A stretch of DNA of 64,000 nt from assembly GCA_016706225.1 (NCBI GenBank), contig JADJKB010000024.1:124001-188000 (forward strand), in the 5' to 3' direction. The notes beneath the pieces were generated by a model. The model was not told the origin of the DNA. It saw nothing but the letters and a program-made list of their open reading frames with translations, and did no database searches. Below are positions 1-7,862 of this stretch, in pieces. The number at the start of each line of letters is the position of its first letter. Position 1 is the first letter of the stretch. A program made the translations under genes and the position numbers. Source of the stretch: Myxococcales bacterium (GTDB lineage Bacteria; Myxococcota_A; Polyangia; Polyangiales; Polyangiaceae).

Positions 1-419
1 CGACCATCGACGGCAGCCGACACGACGCGTACACGCGCTGGTATGTGCGCTGGACCTACCCCTACGACCGCATGCCGACGAGCTGTGGCACGGGACCGGT
101 GAAGGTCTCCGTCAGCGTGACGATGACACTCCCGGACTGGAGACCTCCCGACGATGCGCCGGCAGACGTGACCACGCGCTGGGACAGGTACCTTCAGGCG
201 CTCGAACGCCACGAGAACGGCCACAAAGAGCACGGTCTGATGGCGGCCCGTGCGGTGCTCGTCAAGCTGAAGGGCCTCGGCTCTGCCCGGGACTGCGACA
301 CGATGAACCGCGAGGCCAACGAAGAAGCGAACCGAGTCCTCGACGTCTACAAACAGAAGGACAAGACCTACGATCGGGACACCCGGCACGGCGCGACGCA
401 GGGCGCGCGTTTCCCCTGA
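1..419 (+). CDS. DUF922-type putative secreted Zn protease, 5' truncated
   Basis: The frame is open from base 3, so the gene begins outside the window; the GTG at 45 is only an internal codon, because the residues before it (YTRWYV) continue the family pattern. The protein carries HENGH (about bases 210-224), an HExxH metal-binding motif, followed by KEHG, and a conserved N-terminal stretch ending RWTYPYDR. This arrangement is typical of the DUF922 family, predicted secreted zinc-dependent proteases whose substrates are unknown. The signal peptide, if any, lies upstream. The C-terminal tail is basic and charged. Family fairly sure; protease activity is inferred only from the motif. Confidence 0.7.
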   Translation, partial: TIDGSRHDAYTRWYVRWTYPYDRMPTSCGTGPVKVSVSVTMTLPDWRPPDDAPADVTTRWDRYLQALERHENGHKEHGLMAARAVLVKLKGLGSARDCDTMNREANEEANRVLDVYKQKDKTYDRDTRHGATQGARFP

Positions 420-468
420 CCAGACGCTGGGCGGGCGTTCGCGGGCGAGTTGCGCTAACTTCGTCGGC

Positions 469-1185
469 ATGCGGATCGCAATGGCTTTGGTTGGCCTTGG
501 GCTGGCGCTCGGGGCTTGTAGTGGTTCGAGTAGCGACGACACCGCGAGCACGGGTGGCGCGAGCACGGGCGGCGCGAGCACGGGCGGCGCGAGCACGGGC
601 GGCGCGAGCACGGGCGGCGCGAGCACGGGCGGCGGCGCCGGGGCCGGCGGAACGAACATCGGGGGCGGCGCGGGGAGCGGCGGCACGAGCGTGGGCGGCG
701 GCGCCGGGAGCGGAGGAACCAACACCGGCGGCGCGGCTGGCGCAGGCGGAACCAGCGCAGGCGGAACCAGCGGCACCGGCGGCGCGACCGATGGCGGCAC
801 CGGCACCGTGTGCGGTGGCAAACAAGGTAAGCAGTGCGCGAAGTCCGAGTACTGCAACTTCGTGCCGGACTCCTGCGGGTACGCCGACCAGACCGGCACT
901 TGCGAAAAGCGCCCGACCCTGTGTCCCGACAGCTGCCCCGGTGTGTGCGGTTGTGATGGCCAGTTCTACTGCAACAGCTGCGATGCTGCAGTCGCGGGCG
1001 TCGACGTGACCGGTGACAAGAGCTGCATGGACGCGGGCGCCAGCGGCGACGCCGGCGTTGGCAGCACGTGCACCACCGACGTGCAGTGCCTCCAGGGGCT
1101 CAAGTGCTGTTATCCGTGCGGTCAGGCTGGTTGCAAGAACCAGTGCATGAAACCGGTGAACGGCAGCTGCCCGCTCTTTCCGTGA
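469..1185 (+). CDS. Repeat-rich lipoprotein with Cys-rich Kazal-like end
   Basis: This is a 238-residue predicted lipoprotein. The N-terminus is a short signal with lipobox LGAC (Cys17). Residues about 25-110 are a Gly/Ala/Ser/Thr spacer that starts with exact GASTG repeats. The remainder is Cys-rich; one part (CGCDGQFYCNSC) resembles a Kazal-type inhibitor domain, followed by a second Cys cluster near the end. Such spacer-plus-Cys-rich lipoproteins are common in Polyangiales and probably sit on the outer membrane; their roles are mostly unknown. The ATG at 469 places the signal peptide at the N-terminus. It is well separated from its neighbours and probably transcribed alone. Confidence 0.8.
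   Translation: MRIAMALVGLGLALGACSGSSSDDTASTGGASTGGASTGGASTGGASTGGASTGGGAGAGGTNIGGGAGSGGTSVGGGAGSGGTNTGGAAGAGGTSAGGTSGTGGATDGGTGTVCGGKQGKQCAKSEYCNFVPDSCGYADQTGTCEKRPTLCPDSCPGVCGCDGQFYCNSCDAAVAGVDVTGDKSCMDAGASGDAGVGSTCTTDVQCLQGLKCCYPCGQAGCKNQCMKPVNGSCPLFP
544..633 (+). repeat. Six 15-bp tandem repeats inside a lipoprotein gene
   Basis: Six head-to-tail copies of gcgagcacgggcggc; the first has one change (gggtggc). Each copy encodes a five-residue Gly/Ala/Ser/Thr unit of the spacer. The exact repetition suggests copy number can change by slippage without a frameshift, since the unit is a multiple of three. Confidence 0.95.
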
Positions 1186-1206
1186 GTCGCGTGCGTCAGA
1201 GACTTG

Positions 1207-1228
1207 GCCATCGGCGTGCGCCGACGGC
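1207..1228 (+). terminator. Possible hairpin between lipoprotein and PilZ genes
   Basis: Arms gccatcggcg and cgccgacggc pair at 9 of 10 positions around a 2-base loop, 21 bases after the lipoprotein stop. There is no T-run, so this is at best a weak or Rho-assisted terminator, or a leader structure of the next gene. Confidence 0.3.
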
Positions 1229-1243
1229 TACGATCTCTCACCC

Positions 1244-1651
1244 ATGCTCCCCCTCAGTTTTTCTCCTCGGATCGTTCGGCGAACTGCCCGCATCCCGTGT
1301 CAGGTGGTTCGCCTCCGCGATTTCAGCCTGGTTGCAGACGTCATCGAGAACGTGTCGCCGGACGGCTTCCTGGTCGGGCCTGCCGACGTCGTGCTGACCG
1401 GCGAGCCCGTCATCGTGTCGTTTCAGTTGCCAGGGATCCGCGACTACATCGACGCCGAAGCAACCGTGGCACGAGTCGTCCACGGTCGACGCCCGGGCGA
1501 AACCCGCCGCGGGCTCGGCCTCGAGCTGACCCAGATCTCGGACTTCTCCCGGCTGCTTTTGTCGGCCTTCATGCGGCGCTTGCCGCCGATCCCCCCGGCG
1601 TACCGCTCGGGCTACGCACGCATGAGCGAGATCGCGCGCCTGGCCAGCTGA
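1244..1651 (+). CDS. PilZ-domain protein, predicted c-di-GMP receptor
   Basis: A 135-residue single-domain protein. It has the two PilZ sequence signatures in order: an RxxxR element (R12-TAR16, within VRRTARI) and the later (D/N)xSxxG element as NVSPDG, followed by a beta-rich stretch. PilZ proteins bind cyclic di-GMP through these residues and change partner activity. The second motif begins with Asn rather than Asp, a tolerated variant. No output domain is attached, so the partner is unknown. It lies 26 bases before the nucleotidyltransferase gene and may share a transcript with it and lysC. Confidence 0.75.
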   Translation: MLPLSFSPRIVRRTARIPCQVVRLRDFSLVADVIENVSPDGFLVGPADVVLTGEPVIVSFQLPGIRDYIDAEATVARVVHGRRPGETRRGLGLELTQISDFSRLLLSAFMRRLPPIPPAYRSGYARMSEIARLAS

Positions 1652-1677
1652 AGCGTTCGCTCTATGCTCGGGGCACA

Positions 1678-2298
1678 GTGCAACCGAGTGACCGCCCCGT
1701 GATCGCCGGCGTCGTGCTCGCCGCGGGCGAGTCCGCGCGCTTCGGTGGACCCAAAGCGCTCGCCGAGCTCGGTGGCGCGAGCTTTGCGGCTCGAAGCGTA
1801 GACGCGCTGCGGGCCGCTGGCTGTGAGCCCGTCATCGTCGTGGTTGGACCCCCACACGAGGCACAGGTAGCTGCGGCGGTCGCGGGTTGCAGCATTGCCC
1901 GAAACCCGAGCCCGGAACGCGGCATGCTGAGCTCGCTGCAGGCGGGGCTGCGCGAGGTAGCGCGCGTGGCTCCCGCGGCCGACGCGGTGCTGTTCTCGCT
2001 CCTCGATCACCCGCGCGTGCGGGTCGAGACCATCGGGCATTTGATCGCCGAGCGAGCGCGTGCCGGACACGGCGCGCTCCGACCGCTGGTCTCCGGCCGC
2101 GGAGGACATCCGGTGCTCTTGTCGCGGAGCGCCGTCGCGGGGCTCTTGGCTGCCGCCTCGACGGCATCGATCCGTGACGTGCTCGCGGCCGGCGGCGGGA
2201 TTTTCGACCTCGCGGTGGAGGACGACGGTGTCTTGGACGACATCGACACCCCCACGGATCTGAGCGCGCTCACCGCGGGGGTCGGCGGGAAGACGTGA
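1678..2298 (+). CDS. MobA/MocA-like NTP transferase
   Basis: About 206 residues from GTG 1678. The N-terminal LAAGESARFGGPK matches the LAAGxSxRxGxxK nucleotide-binding signature of the MobA-like NTP transferase family (molybdopterin cytidylyl or guanylyltransferases and relatives), and LLDHPRV fits the following metal-binding Asp segment. The frame is open upstream to 1204, but that part overlaps the PilZ gene and looks non-coding; GTG 1699 is an alternative start. No molybdoenzyme gene lies in the window, so the substrate (molybdenum cofactor or other) cannot be fixed. A 57-base gap separates it from lysC. Confidence 0.7.
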   Translation: MQPSDRPVIAGVVLAAGESARFGGPKALAELGGASFAARSVDALRAAGCEPVIVVVGPPHEAQVAAAVAGCSIARNPSPERGMLSSLQAGLREVARVAPAADAVLFSLLDHPRVRVETIGHLIAERARAGHGALRPLVSGRGGHPVLLSRSAVAGLLAAASTASIRDVLAAGGGIFDLAVEDDGVLDDIDTPTDLSALTAGVGGKT

Positions 2299-2355
2299 GC
2301 TTCGACGGCCGTCGTTGACAGAGCGCCAGCCCTTCGCTAATCGCCAGCCGTCCGC

Positions 2356-3597
2356 GTGGCCCTGATCGTCCAAAAATACGGTGGCACCTCGGTAGGTAGC
2401 CTCGAACGGATGCAGCGCGTGGCGCACCGCGCGCTCGAGTGTCAGCGCGCCGGCAACGACGTCGTGCTGATCGTGAGTGCAATGTCCGGCGAGACGAACC
2501 GACTGCTCGGCCTGGCGCACCAGGTGAGCCCCACCCCAGAAATGCGCGAGCTGGACGTGCTCGCCGCCACGGGCGAGCAGGTGAGCGCGGCGCTCGTGGC
2601 CATGAACATCCAGGCGCTCGGCGGCAAGGCGCGCAGCCTGCTCGGTCACCAGGTCAACATCCAGACCGACGCTGCGTTCACCAAGGCACGCATCCACACC
2701 ATCGAGGGCAGCAAGGTTCGCTCCACCCTCGACCGCGGAGAGATCGCGGTCGTCGCCGGCTTCCAGGGCGTCGACCCGGACGGCAACATCACCACGCTGG
2801 GCCGCGGGGGCTCCGATACCTCAGGGGTTGCCGTGGCGGCGGCCATCAAGGCCGACGTGTGTGAGATCTACACGGATGTCGACGGCGTCTACACCACCGA
2901 CCCCAACATCTGCCCGTCTGCGCGCAAGATCGATCGCATCAGCTACGAAGAGATGCTGGAGCTTGCCTCGCTCGGCGCCAAGGTCCTGCAAATTCGCTCG
3001 GTCGAGCTGGCGATGAAATACGGAGTGCCGATCCACGTTCGGTCCTCCTTCAACGACAACCTGGGAACCATGGTCACCAACGAAGAAGGTCTGGAGTCCG
3101 TCGTCGTCGCAGGCGTCGCCTACGACAAAGGCGAAGCCAAGGTGCAGCTCATCAACGTGCCGGACCGTCCGGGTATCGTGGCTGCCATCTTCGGCTCCCT
3201 CGCCGAGCGCAACGTGTCCGTCGACATGATCATCCAGAGTCCGTCGCGTGAGAGCGGGACCACCACGGACGTGACGTTCACCGTGGCCAAGACGGATCTT
3301 GCCCGGTGCAAGGATCTGATCGAGGAAAAGGCGCGGCTGATCGGCGGCGCCGCCGTCGAGTACGACCCGGACATCGTCAAGGTCAGCATCGTGGGCCTCG
3401 GCATGCGTTCTCATGCCGGTGTCGCCTCGAAGATGTTCCGGCTGCTCGCCGCCGACGGCATCAACATTCAGGCGATCAGCACCAGCGAGATCAAGGTCAG
3501 CTGTCTGATCCACTCCAAGTACACGGAGCTCGCCGTGCGGGCGCTGCACGACGGCTTCGGCCTGGATCAGAGCCCAGGCACCATCAGCGATCTCTGA
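2356..3597 (+). CDS. lysC: Aspartate kinase
   Basis: A 413-residue monofunctional aspartate kinase (aspartate to 4-phospho-aspartate), first step of the Lys/Thr/Met and diaminopimelate pathway. It opens with KYGGTSVG, the diagnostic kinase motif at residues 7-14, and contains FQGVDPDGNITTLGRGGSDT, the nucleotide-binding segment. The last ~150 residues form two ACT domains (motifs starting VPDRPGIV and VGLGMRSHAG), the usual site of feedback inhibition by lysine and/or threonine; which effector acts here is not visible. GTG start. Length is normal for the short ACT-containing class. The neighbours do not form an amino-acid operon. Confidence 0.93.
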   Translation: MALIVQKYGGTSVGSLERMQRVAHRALECQRAGNDVVLIVSAMSGETNRLLGLAHQVSPTPEMRELDVLAATGEQVSAALVAMNIQALGGKARSLLGHQVNIQTDAAFTKARIHTIEGSKVRSTLDRGEIAVVAGFQGVDPDGNITTLGRGGSDTSGVAVAAAIKADVCEIYTDVDGVYTTDPNICPSARKIDRISYEEMLELASLGAKVLQIRSVELAMKYGVPIHVRSSFNDNLGTMVTNEEGLESVVVAGVAYDKGEAKVQLINVPDRPGIVAAIFGSLAERNVSVDMIIQSPSRESGTTTDVTFTVAKTDLARCKDLIEEKARLIGGAAVEYDPDIVKVSIVGLGMRSHAGVASKMFRLLAADGINIQAISTSEIKVSCLIHSKYTELAVRALHDGFGLDQSPGTISDL

Positions 3598-3847
3598 GCG
3601 CGGAAGCCGCACGTCGGCTAGTGAATCGGGCAAGCCCGGACCGTGACCTCGACTCGTTTTGTGCCTGCGCTGCTCTCAGGGGGGCGCGAGCCGGGGTCCG
3701 GTTGCACCGCTGACCGGTCCGGCCGGTTGGATGCCAGCCGCGAATCGCGCGGCCAGCGCTCGGCCTTGCGCCCTGCCCCGCGCAACGACTATGCCAGTCA
3801 GAGTTGGGCTTTGCCGTCCGACGAGGGAGTGCAGGAGAGCTTTGCCC

Positions 3848-5473
3848 ATGAAAAAGCAGCGGACGATCGTGGTTGTGGGGGGAGCGCAGTCGGGGCCGAC
3901 AGCTGCCGCGCGCGCTCGTGAGACGGATGACGGTGCGCGCATCGTGCTCATCGAGCGTGCGACAGAGGTCAGCTACGCCGCGGCCGGTCTTGCTCATCAC
4001 CTCTCGGGAGAGGTCCCGTCCCTTGCGGAGTTGAACCGCGAGACGGCGGAGCTGTTCCGCAGCTTCTACGACATCGACGTGCGAACGGGCGTCGAGGTGA
4101 GCCGCATCGACGCAAAGCAACGGCGTGTCGAGGCTGGCGGTGAGACGCTGGAATACGACGCGTTGATCTACGCGCTCGGCGCCGACTCCGTCGTCCCTGC
4201 GCTCCTCGATGGGGCGAGCAACGTCTTCCGGTTCAGGACTCTGAAAGATCTCGAAGGCATCGTGAGCGGCATCGATGCCGGCAAGCGGCGGATCGCCATT
4301 CTGGGAGGAGGGTTCTTCGGGGTCGAGGCTGCCGATGGCCTGCTCCGGCGAAAATGCGAGGTCGTCCTGGTCGAGCAGGGACCGCGGCTCTTGTCGAGCT
4401 TCTCGCCGACGGTCTCCGGCATGGCGAGCGCGGAATTGGGAAAGCTCGGCGCGAGGGTGCTCACTGGCGCAACCCTGGCCGATGTTCAGCGGAGCGGTAC
4501 GCAGGTCACCGCGCTCGTGCTGGCGTCCGGCGAGCGAATTCCGGTCGAGCTCGTGGTCGCGACGGCCGGCATCGTCCCGCGTACCGAGCTGCTCAGACAC
4601 GCGGGCGCGAAACTCCTTCGGGACGGGAGTGTCGCCGTCGATGAACGCATGCGTTCCAGTCTGGCTGGCGTCTACGCGTGCGGCGTCTGCGCGAGCGTGG
4701 AGCACGCCGTCACCGGAAAGCGGGCTCTGGTCGCGCAGGCGTCCATTGCCGACAAGACCGCGCAGATCGCCGGTGCAAACGCGGCGGGTGCAAAACACAA
4801 GATGCCACCCGTGCTCGGGACGGCCATCCTGCGCGTGGGCGAGCTGGTGTGCGCTCGCACGGGCCTCTCGCTCGAGGGCGCCAAGAAGGGAGTGGCGCTC
4901 ACCCGGGTGCACGCGCCCAGCCACGATCCGTGGTTCCCCGCGTCGTCACCCATCAGCATCGAGCTCTTGCACGACAGCAAGACCGGCCGGCTCCTGGGTG
5001 CCGATCTGGCAGGCCAGCAGGGTGTCGACAAGCGCGTCGACGTGCTCGCCACGGCGCTCTCGGGCGGGCTCACCGTGGACGAGCTCGCGAGCCTGGATCT
5101 CGCCTACGCACCCGCGTTCTCCGCGGCGCGCGATCCGGTCAACGTCGTGGCGTCGGTCGCCGCGGCGACGAAGCGAGGGCTGGCGCAGGCGGTCAGTCCG
5201 GCTGAGCTGAACCGAGCGCGCGGGGAGCTGGTGTTGGTCGATGTGCGCGCGAACGGGTCGGCCCTCGCTGGCGCCATTCGCTTGCCGCTGTCGGCCCTCC
5301 GCGCGCGCTTCGGCGAGTTACCCGGCACTGGCCGCTTGGTCTTCGTGGATGAGTCAGGCCGCGGCGGGTATCTCGCCGCGCGGATCGCCGTGCAGCGTGG
5401 GAGGGCCCAGGCAGGTTATCTCTCCGGAGGTCTACGTTCGCTCGAGCTCGAGCTCGAGCAGGGCGCGCAGTGA
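3848..5473 (+). CDS. CoA-disulfide-reductase-like flavoprotein fused to rhodanese-like domain; both Cys absent
   Basis: A 541-residue protein. Residues 7-16 (IVVVGGAQSG) form the FAD-binding Rossmann motif, and a second one near LGGGFFGVEAA binds NAD(P)H. The C-terminal dimerisation domain carries YAPAFSAARDPVN, typical of CoA-disulfide reductase/NADH oxidase enzymes. In that family a redox Cys lies in SFANC; here the stretch is SYAAAG and position 46 is Ala. From about residue 445 a rhodanese-like domain follows, but its catalytic Cys loop reads VDESG, with Asp501 at the Cys position. It may therefore be an NAD(P)H-dependent flavin electron donor rather than a disulfide reductase. ATG 3848 was chosen because aggag lies 10 bases upstream. 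The stop overlaps the next start (GTGA). Confidence 0.8.
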   Translation: MKKQRTIVVVGGAQSGPTAAARARETDDGARIVLIERATEVSYAAAGLAHHLSGEVPSLAELNRETAELFRSFYDIDVRTGVEVSRIDAKQRRVEAGGETLEYDALIYALGADSVVPALLDGASNVFRFRTLKDLEGIVSGIDAGKRRIAILGGGFFGVEAADGLLRRKCEVVLVEQGPRLLSSFSPTVSGMASAELGKLGARVLTGATLADVQRSGTQVTALVLASGERIPVELVVATAGIVPRTELLRHAGAKLLRDGSVAVDERMRSSLAGVYACGVCASVEHAVTGKRALVAQASIADKTAQIAGANAAGAKHKMPPVLGTAILRVGELVCARTGLSLEGAKKGVALTRVHAPSHDPWFPASSPISIELLHDSKTGRLLGADLAGQQGVDKRVDVLATALSGGLTVDELASLDLAYAPAFSAARDPVNVVASVAAATKRGLAQAVSPAELNRARGELVLVDVRANGSALAGAIRLPLSALRARFGELPGTGRLVFVDESGRGGYLAARIAVQRGRAQAGYLSGGLRSLELELEQGAQ

Positions 5474-6930
5474 GCCCAAAGGGGTGGGTACCGCCGGCCC
5501 CGGCCGACCGTGAGCGACTGCCGCCGGAGCAGGTGTTCGACGCTGGGCTCCTCAATCACCACATCTCGAACACTGCTTACCCCATCGCGCACGATCGTAC
5601 CTTTGCGCCGTATCGAATCCGAGAGGCCGACCAGCGCGCCGTGATACGGCACGCTTTCGCCGATATCCGAGATCTCGGCCTCTACGTCCACATTCCGTTC
5701 TGCGAGACTCGCTGCGCCTTCTGCGAGTACACCGTCGTGCGGCGCGAGGAGTCGGAGCTCGCCCGAGAGTACGTCGATGCTCTGCTGGGTGAGCTCGAGC
5801 TGTGGGACGCGGAAATCGAGCTCGGCTCGAGGCGATTTCACGGCCTCGATCTCGGCGGCGGGACCCCGACGTTCTTGCCGCTCGAGCAAATCGCGCGGGT
5901 GCTCGAGGCGGTCCGCCGCAAGGTGCACTTCCGCTCCGGTGACGTTTCCATCGAGACCACGCCGCGCATCGCCGCGCGTGAGCCGGACAAGATCGCCGGG
6001 CTGCCTCGCCTCGGCATCGATCGCATCAGCATGGGCGTTCAGGTCTCGGAGACCAAACTGCTGGCCGACCTCGGGCGTGCCGACAACGGGGTGGCGGAAC
6101 AGCGACGAGCCGCAGAGAACATCCTCGGCGCGGGGTTCCGACGCTTCAACGTCGATCTCATGTACGGGTTTGCGAACCAGACGCTCGACGGTTGGCGAGC
6201 GACGCTCGAGCATGCCATTCGGCTTGGACCGGACGCCATCACGCTCTACCGCATGCGCTACAAACTCACGCGCATCTCGCACCAGGCGGGGGCGGTCACG
6301 CTCGAGCACGTGCGGCCCCTGGCCGAGCTCGCCAAGCGGGTGCTCGGCGACGCCGGGTTCGCCGCCAACCCCGGCAAGACGACCCTCAGCCGCATCCCGG
6401 GCGACGTCGGGACGTCCAGCTACCTGGCCCAGCGAGTTCGCGCGGGGATGCCGTACCTCGGGCTCGGGCTCGGCGCCCAGAGTTATTCCCACACCACGCT
6501 CTCGTACAACGACGGCGCCGTCGGCAAGAACCTCACGCCCTACTTGCGCAGCGTCGCCCGCGGTCGACTGCCACTTCAGGACCTCTACGACCTGCCGCTC
6601 GCGCACGCCATGGGCAAGATGTGTGCGGTCAGCTTCTACTTCGGTGAGATCGATCTCGCGGCGTTCAGCGCCAAATTCGGCCTCGAGCTCGAGCAGGCGT
6701 TCCCCTCCGAGGTCGCCTTCGCGAAGGGGCGAGGGTTGATGACGCAGACCGCCCGATCGCTGGCACTCACACCGCTCGGCGCGCACAGCGTGAACGGGGT
6801 GATTGCACTATTTTTCGCCCCGAGCATTCAGCGTTACCTGGTCGAGCGCGATCCCAGCGCAGCGGGTGACTTCGTGAGGCAGCGCAACCTGGCCTTGCGC
6901 GTCGCAGGTCCGGAGGCAGCCGGTGTTTGA
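5470..6930 (+). CDS. HemW/HemN-like radical SAM protein
   Basis: A 486-residue radical SAM enzyme. LYVHIPFCETRCAFCEY contains the iron-sulfur motif C78-X3-C82-X2-C85, followed by an aromatic residue as in HemW. The GGGTPTFL segment and the VDLMYGFANQT stretch are standard for the coproporphyrinogen-III-oxidase/HemW family, and a HemN_C-type domain occupies the C-terminus. Family members act on tetrapyrroles (HemN oxidation, HemW heme delivery, heme degradation by ChuW-like enzymes); I cannot choose among these. GTG start overlaps the previous stop by 4 bases, and its end overlaps the next gene by 8, so all three are probably translationally coupled. Confidence 0.82.
   Translation: MSPKGWVPPAPADRERLPPEQVFDAGLLNHHISNTAYPIAHDRTFAPYRIREADQRAVIRHAFADIRDLGLYVHIPFCETRCAFCEYTVVRREESELAREYVDALLGELELWDAEIELGSRRFHGLDLGGGTPTFLPLEQIARVLEAVRRKVHFRSGDVSIETTPRIAAREPDKIAGLPRLGIDRISMGVQVSETKLLADLGRADNGVAEQRRAAENILGAGFRRFNVDLMYGFANQTLDGWRATLEHAIRLGPDAITLYRMRYKLTRISHQAGAVTLEHVRPLAELAKRVLGDAGFAANPGKTTLSRIPGDVGTSSYLAQRVRAGMPYLGLGLGAQSYSHTTLSYNDGAVGKNLTPYLRSVARGRLPLQDLYDLPLAHAMGKMCAVSFYFGEIDLAAFSAKFGLELEQAFPSEVAFAKGRGLMTQTARSLALTPLGAHSVNGVIALFFAPSIQRYLVERDPSAAGDFVRQRNLALRVAGPEAAGV
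6912..6916 (+). promoter_or_regulatory. Ribosome binding site for the second radical SAM gene
   Basis: ggagg lies inside the end of the upstream gene, 6 bases before GTG 6923. It fixes the overlapping start of the short radical SAM protein. Confidence 0.6.
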
Positions 6931-7729
6931 TTTTGCCAACGTGCTCTTCGCCGGTCCTTGCAACCGCGCGTGCCCGTTCTGCATTGGCAACCAGCTGCCT
7001 GCGTCGGTGAACGAGCCCAACTTGACCGTTTTTCCGCCTCGAGGGCTCGATGCCTTCGTGCGGGCAGTCAACCAGCACGTCGTGCCCGAGATCGTGTTCA
7101 CGGGCACGACGAGCGACCCCCAACTCTACCGCTTCGAGGCTGAGTTGCTGGCGCTCTTGCGCGAGCGACTCCACCCGGGAGCGCGCTTCTCGGTACACAC
7201 CAACGGCGTGCGCGTGCTGAGCCGTTTGCAGGTCTTCAACCGCTACGACCGCGCTTGCATCTCGCTGCCGACGCTACGCCCCGACATCTACGAAAAGATG
7301 ATGGGCTCGCGCGAGGTGCCGGATCTGCGTGAGATCATCCGGTGCGCCCGGATCCCGCTGAAGGTGTCGGCCGTCGTCAACGAGCACAACGCAGACGACA
7401 TCGACACTTTCATCCGAGAGTGCGCGGGTCTGGGCGTGCGCCGCTTCGTCGTGCGTCGGCTGTTCGGGGACAAGCGCGCGTGGGACATTCTCGGCGGGCT
7501 GCGGCCGCTCCGGCACTATCGCGAGAACCCCGTGTTCGACTACCAGGGCATGGAGGTCACCTACTGGGACTTCGGGGATGCCACCTCGCGCAGCCTGAAC
7601 CTCTTCGCCGACGGCACGCTGGGCGACGAGTATCGATTGACCGAGACCGTTCAGCTGCGGACGCAAGCGCGCCCGGTCGCTTCCTCCCGTGCCTCGGTCA
7701 GCCTGGTGTCAGGCGAGGAAATCGGTTGA
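6923..7729 (+). CDS. Short radical SAM protein, function unknown
   Basis: A 268-residue protein with the radical SAM cluster motif near its N-terminus: C13-X3-C17-X2-C20 (GPCNRACPFC). TGTTSDPQ fits the SAM-binding strand that follows, and SVHTNG resembles the next barrel strand of MoaA-type enzymes. There is no extra Cys-rich SPASM domain. Its GTG start lies inside the previous gene. The tight coupling to a HemW-like enzyme and a flavoprotein suggests the three act in one pathway, with the flavoprotein possibly supplying electrons; the substrate is unknown. I do not recognise a named family beyond radical SAM. Confidence 0.78.
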   Translation: MFDFANVLFAGPCNRACPFCIGNQLPASVNEPNLTVFPPRGLDAFVRAVNQHVVPEIVFTGTTSDPQLYRFEAELLALLRERLHPGARFSVHTNGVRVLSRLQVFNRYDRACISLPTLRPDIYEKMMGSREVPDLREIIRCARIPLKVSAVVNEHNADDIDTFIRECAGLGVRRFVVRRLFGDKRAWDILGGLRPLRHYRENPVFDYQGMEVTYWDFGDATSRSLNLFADGTLGDEYRLTETVQLRTQARPVASSRASVSLVSGEEIG

Positions 7730-7862
7730 GTAGGGCGCGGGAAACGCTCAGGTCTGGCCTTCGTCCGCGATTCGTCGCAGGATAATTGCCGAGCGGCGTG
7801 CTACGCCGTTGCGCGGTTGGCAAGACGCCCGCCGCACCTTGCTTTCCCGAGGAGCATCTCAA

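Noticed and set aside
262..825. Minus-strand open frame opposite the first repeat lipoprotein
   Set aside because: Generated by the Gly/Ala repeat on the other strand; composition is almost only Arg/Ala.
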